Assembly (NCBI GenBank): GCA_018667995.1
Contig: JABIQT010001101.1
Span: 1 to 8,945 of the forward strand
Source of the DNA: Candidatus Latescibacterota bacterium
GTDB taxonomy: Bacteria > JAAXHH01 > JABIQT01
Length of the DNA stretch: 8,945 nt
Direction: 5' to 3'
How positions within the stretch are numbered: the stretch's first letter is position 1; the number at the start of each line of letters is the position of its first letter. Under the pieces are notes generated by a model. The model was not told the DNA's origin, ran no database searches, and worked only from the letters and a program-made list of their open reading frames with translations. Below, piece after piece: positions 7,101 through 8,945 of this stretch. The translations under genes were made by a program, and so were the position numbers.

Positions 7101-7246
7101 CGACAATACGCGCGGCTTCAAACGTGGAATTGATGGTTTTGGAGAGACGCGATTTTGAAAAACTGGTGTCCACCCACGAAGCGGCCACCAAGTATCTCAA
7201 CGTGGTGGCCGGTCGCAGGTTGCATCGACTACAATCCTCTAACTGA
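4136..7246 (+). CDS. PqqD-like / M50 (site-2-type) membrane metallopeptidase with two cyclic-nucleotide-binding domains
   Basis: A 1036-aa multidomain membrane protein, started at ATG 4136 with GAGAAGG 5 nt upstream. Residues about 40-120 look PqqD-like (YVRLDESGYFLWQLMDGTRS, ending with LQREGMLVG), the fold that binds RiPP leader peptides. Residues about 170-395 form an M50 core: zinc motif H229-E-A-G-H233 within a membrane helix and the third ligand in LLEFD329G. Further hydrophobic segments run to about 623, roughly twelve in all. Residues about 640-775 are soluble and unassigned, ending in a DPDPDP linker. Two cNMP-binding domains follow, at about 782-890 and 908-1015. Both keep the phosphate-binding cassette: FGE (849-851) with PRNA (R860), and FGE (976-978) with PRTA (R987). 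The likely role is cleavage of a membrane or peptide substrate under control of a cyclic nucleotide; this is inferred from domains. Catalytic residues look intact. It lies downstream of the desaturase and overlaps the isomerase gene tail-to-tail by 8 bp. Confidence 0.9.
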   Translation: MDIWASIDAGLNEPAETPSIHDILSDTYDLSRYYPRRIGAVSVAHFTRSGGQDYHVLKNTAQRGYVRLDESGYFLWQLMDGTRSVKDLMVAYFEAFKRLDRDGVIGLIRRLQREGMLVGNQHDAYKLIGSQLRTDDLLSRLQQFRAILFRKSVTVSGLDRPVTESYRHVVRYLFSMPFLVVYPLILLVGLYCFGALLQSGQYSLYNVANSAGLGLVVLLVVNATMVTIHEAGHAYALKHYGLDVPAGGLVFYLGLPCFFVDATDAWMAPRRQRIMVALAGPYSTALISSLLALMLILVPDLPASGIMFKLALWGYISACINLYPLLEFDGYYVLVDLLDVPMLRRKSFQFLRHRLPDLATGKSIASAREWLLGGYGLLAFLSTGALLILSLFVVKWRIDRISGAFDGSGSLLSGSLTVAIAVFLAVPVVLAVLGLLVWSGARILRLIKSSGITTNVFLVTAIGISGVIFFSLAVGLLIPDDAQFTAWETGRLGGGLLTAIFAFWARRLCVGSRKATLMFVLILAGIATTLVSGVHLINDGESDSAIDTAAGTMGLVGLVVYLRLRYFNGLPNGASSVSWLTIGFGLLAATVSGLIQTEDSTALLLLSRTAWLICALGLGGLILSHKTVEFRRPETDMSLEMRDQEYLWRVLTYYVSGLDINLGLLEGDKCRGRVARALAQASETADLHFVFHAGSLVEDQPPDGIHDAAGRYRTALGVAMDLYQREFGHSHWRRLSVFLYDRLSWQQRELLDEHLLYGSRLDPDPDPELRGQVLDLVRSTSLFGDLPEQAIRQLSKAFKTVYMAAGDTIVSEGESGDRFFLIQAGIALVTKRAAYEDAVVGHLFPGDYFGELALLYDAPRNATIRCTTDMTVLELPQAAFDHLLRHSLTAVAGIEIGIEMIQFLRPIPLFSSFGPQKLSELFRLLHSMIYEEGSIIVTKGETGDRFYLVKSGEVAVLSEAEEEAEHMAILGPGEYFGEIGLLRDMPRTATIRAASNVELMVLERRDFEKLVSTHEAATKYLNVVAGRRLHRLQSSN
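6418..6435 (+). repeat. Three perfect GGATCC tandem units encoding a DPDPDP linker
   Basis: Three contiguous 6-bp GGATCC units lie inside the protease gene and encode Asp-Pro repeats (residues 762-767) just before the first cNMP-binding domain. Because the unit is a multiple of 3, changes in copy number would alter linker length without a frameshift. Confidence 0.75.
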
Positions 7247-8111
7247 TCAGATTCTTCAGGTACGCCACATCTCGTTTCAGAATCCCCTGTCGCTCATTCT
7301 CCGGGAATCTACCAAGCGACTCATCCTCAATACAGATATCGCCCTGGTAACCGGCGTTTTTCAAGAAGCCTACAACACGGGAGTGGTCAATATCACCGTC
7401 TGGAATAGGACAACCATATTCGCCGTACTTCCAACCTATTTCACGTTGCTTGGCGCGTTCCGCTTCAGGGTAATTGATGTTCTTGACGTGAGTGTGCTTT
7501 GCCCTGGGTGCGAAATGCTCCAGAATCTCGTAGACCTGGTCGAGGGGATAGCCGTACCAGTAGAAGTTCCCCGTGTCCAGGGTCATACCGAGTCGCGGGG
7601 AGTCCACGCCGTCCAGCACGGCATCGAGGAATTCCCTCTCGTTTCCACGCGCTCCATGATTTTCAATTCCAAGGGGAACTCCAGTTTCAGCCGTCTCCTC
7701 AAGAAGCCATTTAATTCCCCGAGTAAAGCGGTCTACTCTTGCGTCAAGGTCCATATTCTCCTGATCTCTCATGGCGGAATCGATACGCACTGCTTTAATC
7801 CCCAATTCACTGGCGGCTTTGACCGCCTGCACACACCACGAGACCTCGCCGCTGAGATCCGAGACGTTGAAGTTATTAGCCAGCAGCAGTGCAGACACGT
7901 GGATATTGTGTTCGGCAAGATGGTTCCGGAACTGTTCCCTGGAACCCTCATCGGACAATTGGAAGGAGGCGCCGGGCAAGGTCAAGGCTCGAACCGAGCA
8001 TTGGCGACTGAAATCCATTTCCGTGGCAGACAGCCCAAGATCGGTGAGGCCTTCCAGAATAGTGCGGTAACCTGCATTAAGCACCATGGCATCTCGGATA
8101 GAGGCGTACAT
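7239..8111 (-). CDS. Sugar phosphate isomerase/epimerase-like TIM barrel (xylose isomerase/AP endonuclease 2 family)
   Basis: A 290-aa protein when started at ATG 8111-8109. An AAAGGA site 6 nt upstream supports this start over a TTG at 8147 that has no good ribosome site and adds 12 residues. The N-terminus (MYASIRDAMV...LTDLGLSATEMDF) is the usual first barrel strand and helix. The metal-binding set of the family is present: E150 (GIENHG), D179 (TLDTGNFY), H206/H208 (KHTHVKN) and E262 (CIEDESLG), on successive strands. Size matches the family (about 270-300 aa). Members interconvert ketoses or act on inositol and related compounds using a divalent metal, in the cytoplasm; the exact substrate is not visible. 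The gene has its own probable promoter and is divergent from the carbonic anhydrase. Its 3' end overlaps the protease gene by 8 bp. It may act with the minus-strand catabolic genes at the left, though it is not in the same operon. Confidence 0.88.
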   Translation of the reverse strand: MYASIRDAMVLNAGYRTILEGLTDLGLSATEMDFSRQCSVRALTLPGASFQLSDEGSREQFRNHLAEHNIHVSALLLANNFNVSDLSGEVSWCVQAVKAASELGIKAVRIDSAMRDQENMDLDARVDRFTRGIKWLLEETAETGVPLGIENHGARGNEREFLDAVLDGVDSPRLGMTLDTGNFYWYGYPLDQVYEILEHFAPRAKHTHVKNINYPEAERAKQREIGWKYGEYGCPIPDGDIDHSRVVGFLKNAGYQGDICIEDESLGRFPENERQGILKRDVAYLKNLIS

Positions 8112-8117
8112 GTGTGG

Positions 8118-8123
8118 TCCTTT
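8118..8123 (-). promoter_or_regulatory. Ribosome binding site choosing ATG 8111 for the isomerase
   Basis: On the minus strand AAAGGA is followed by 6 nt (CCACAC) and ATG. The upstream in-frame TTG at 8147 lacks a comparable site, so the shorter 290-aa product is favoured. Confidence 0.6.
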
Positions 8124-8163
8124 CGAAAAGACGAATTTGTCAGACAACCCAAGAATCGGTGCG

Positions 8164-8193
8164 AATATACCAGCATAGGTAGTATCTAATCAA
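8164..8193 (-). promoter_or_regulatory. Probable promoter of the isomerase gene
   Basis: On the minus strand TTGATT (8193-8188) is separated by 18 nt from TATATT (8169-8164), which is preceded by TGG, making an extended -10. The predicted start near 8157 gives a leader of about 45 nt before ATG 8111. It lies in the divergent gap shared with the carbonic anhydrase, for which no clear promoter was found. Confidence 0.45.
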
Positions 8194-8228
8194 TCAATTT
8201 GTGACACTCTCGAATTGTAGGAGGATAT

Positions 8229-8861
8229 ATGCGAACACAGTCGCGGGAGTCGCAGGCGTATGTGACACCGCAGATGGCCCTTATCTTCCTGAAAGAAGGT
8301 AACAGGCGATTTCGACGAAATCTGCACGCCAATGCAGACTTGCTGCATCAGGTCAATGAAACGCGCGATGGCCAGTTTCCCTTCGCGACGGTCTTGAGCT
8401 GTATTGACTCGAGGGTGTCTTCGGAGCTGATATTTGATCAGGGCCTGGGTGACATTTTCAGTATTCGCGTCGCGGGGAATTTCATCAACAATGACATTCT
8501 CGGAAGTATGGAATTCGCGGGCAAAATAGCTGGATCACGCCTGATCGTCGTACTCGGCCATACGAACTGTGGTGCGATACGGGGACTTTGCGATCATGTA
8601 AATATAGGCCATCTTGGCGGCATTATGAAGAAGCTGCGTCCGGCACTGGAAGCTACTGAGTACGACAGTGCTTACCGAACCTCTGGGAATCCGGCATTTG
8701 TAGATCGGGTAGCCGAGACGAATGTACAGTTGGCACTGGCGGGAATCCCTATACGAAGTCCCATCATCCGCAGCCTACTTTCGCAAGGACTGATAGGATT
8801 GGTAGGGGCCATATACGATGTTCATACCGGTAGGGTGAACTTTATGGAGGAGAATTGGTGA
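8229..8861 (+). CDS. Beta-class carbonic anhydrase
   Basis: A 210-aa cytoplasmic enzyme of the zinc beta-carbonic anhydrase family, catalysing reversible CO2 hydration to bicarbonate. Zinc ligands C58, H111 and C114 are present in the signature strings SCIDSR (57-62, with the D60/R62 pair) and GHTNCGA (110-116). The intervening block FDQGLGDIFSIRVAGN (69-84) and the C-terminal YDVHTGRVNF are typical. Length is normal and no signal peptide is seen. The ATG at 8229 has a strong AGGAGG site (8219-8224) only 4 nt upstream, predicting good translation. It is divergent from the isomerase gene, and no partner gene such as a SulP bicarbonate transporter is visible downstream before the window ends. 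Its functional link to the neighbours is unclear. Confidence 0.94.
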   Translation: MRTQSRESQAYVTPQMALIFLKEGNRRFRRNLHANADLLHQVNETRDGQFPFATVLSCIDSRVSSELIFDQGLGDIFSIRVAGNFINNDILGSMEFAGKIAGSRLIVVLGHTNCGAIRGLCDHVNIGHLGGIMKKLRPALEATEYDSAYRTSGNPAFVDRVAETNVQLALAGIPIRSPIIRSLLSQGLIGLVGAIYDVHTGRVNFMEENW

Positions 8862-8945
8862 TTCATGCGCGGTCAAGGCGCGCTCTGATTCTAATCGAGA
8901 ACAGGTCATCTGTAGCTCCAAAGGGACCGGGTGATCCCTGCCAGC

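Noticed and set aside
7155-8189. A 344-codon plus-strand open frame opposite the isomerase, longer than the isomerase itself
   Set aside because: It has no recognisable motif or ribosome site and overlaps the end of the protease gene. The opposite strand encodes a protein with a full metal-ligand set.
8867-8883. GCGCG/CGCGC hairpin after the carbonic anhydrase as a terminator
   Set aside because: The stem is only 5 bp with a 7-nt loop and no T-run follows, so it is too weak to call. A second weak hairpin at 8922-8939 (AGGGA/TCCCT) was set aside for the same reason.

Overview
The window looks like an accessory or catabolic segment of a Gram-negative-type bacterial chromosome of moderate GC (about 50-55% by eye). 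The mix of an enolase-superfamily dehydratase/racemase, an alkaline-phosphatase-fold 'sulfatase', an MSOX-type amine oxidase and a TIM-barrel sugar isomerase is typical of sulfatase-rich marine or sponge-associated lineages (Poribacteria, Latescibacterota, Planctomycetota and similar). This placement is an inference from gene content, and no marker gene is present to confirm it. No rRNA, tRNA, CRISPR array or insertion sequence was seen.

Left block (1-2919, minus strand). An operon is read right to left: an FAD-dependent MSOX/DadA-type amine oxidase, then a sulfatase-fold hydrolase, then the first 83 codons of a mandelate racemase/enolase-superfamily protein that runs off the left edge. Gaps between genes are very short (29 and 3 nt). 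The oxidase is broken by a 5-bp tandem duplication (2698-2707). Removing one copy restores a 391-codon protein whose key residues fall almost exactly where they do in monomeric sarcosine oxidase. The sulfatase-fold protein has Thr where sulfatases have the Cys that becomes formylglycine, and it most likely starts at a TTG codon.

Centre (2920-7246, plus strand). A divergent intergenic region carries a near-consensus sigma70 promoter (TTGACA-N17-TATATT) with an imperfect palindrome over its -35 box. It drives a fatty-acid-desaturase-family membrane di-iron enzyme. After 137 nt, which hold an inverted repeat and a possible 34-codon ORF, comes a 1036-aa membrane protein joining a PqqD-like (RiPP recognition) domain, an M50/site-2-protease-type HEAGH peptidase core, about twelve membrane segments, an unassigned soluble region and two tandem cyclic-nucleotide-binding domains. 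This fusion is the most unusual object in the window: by its domains, a membrane protease that could be gated by a nucleotide and could recognise a peptide.

Right block (7239-8945). A sugar phosphate isomerase/epimerase-like TIM barrel lies on the minus strand, tail-to-tail with the protease gene (8-bp overlap) and divergent from a beta-class carbonic anhydrase on the plus strand. The last 84 bases hold no gene.

Taken together, the minus-strand genes (amine oxidase, hydrolase, enolase-superfamily enzyme, and perhaps the isomerase) suggest breakdown of an amino or acidic sugar-like compound. The desaturase plus PqqD-M50-cNMP pair looks like a separate membrane lipid, peptide or signalling module.
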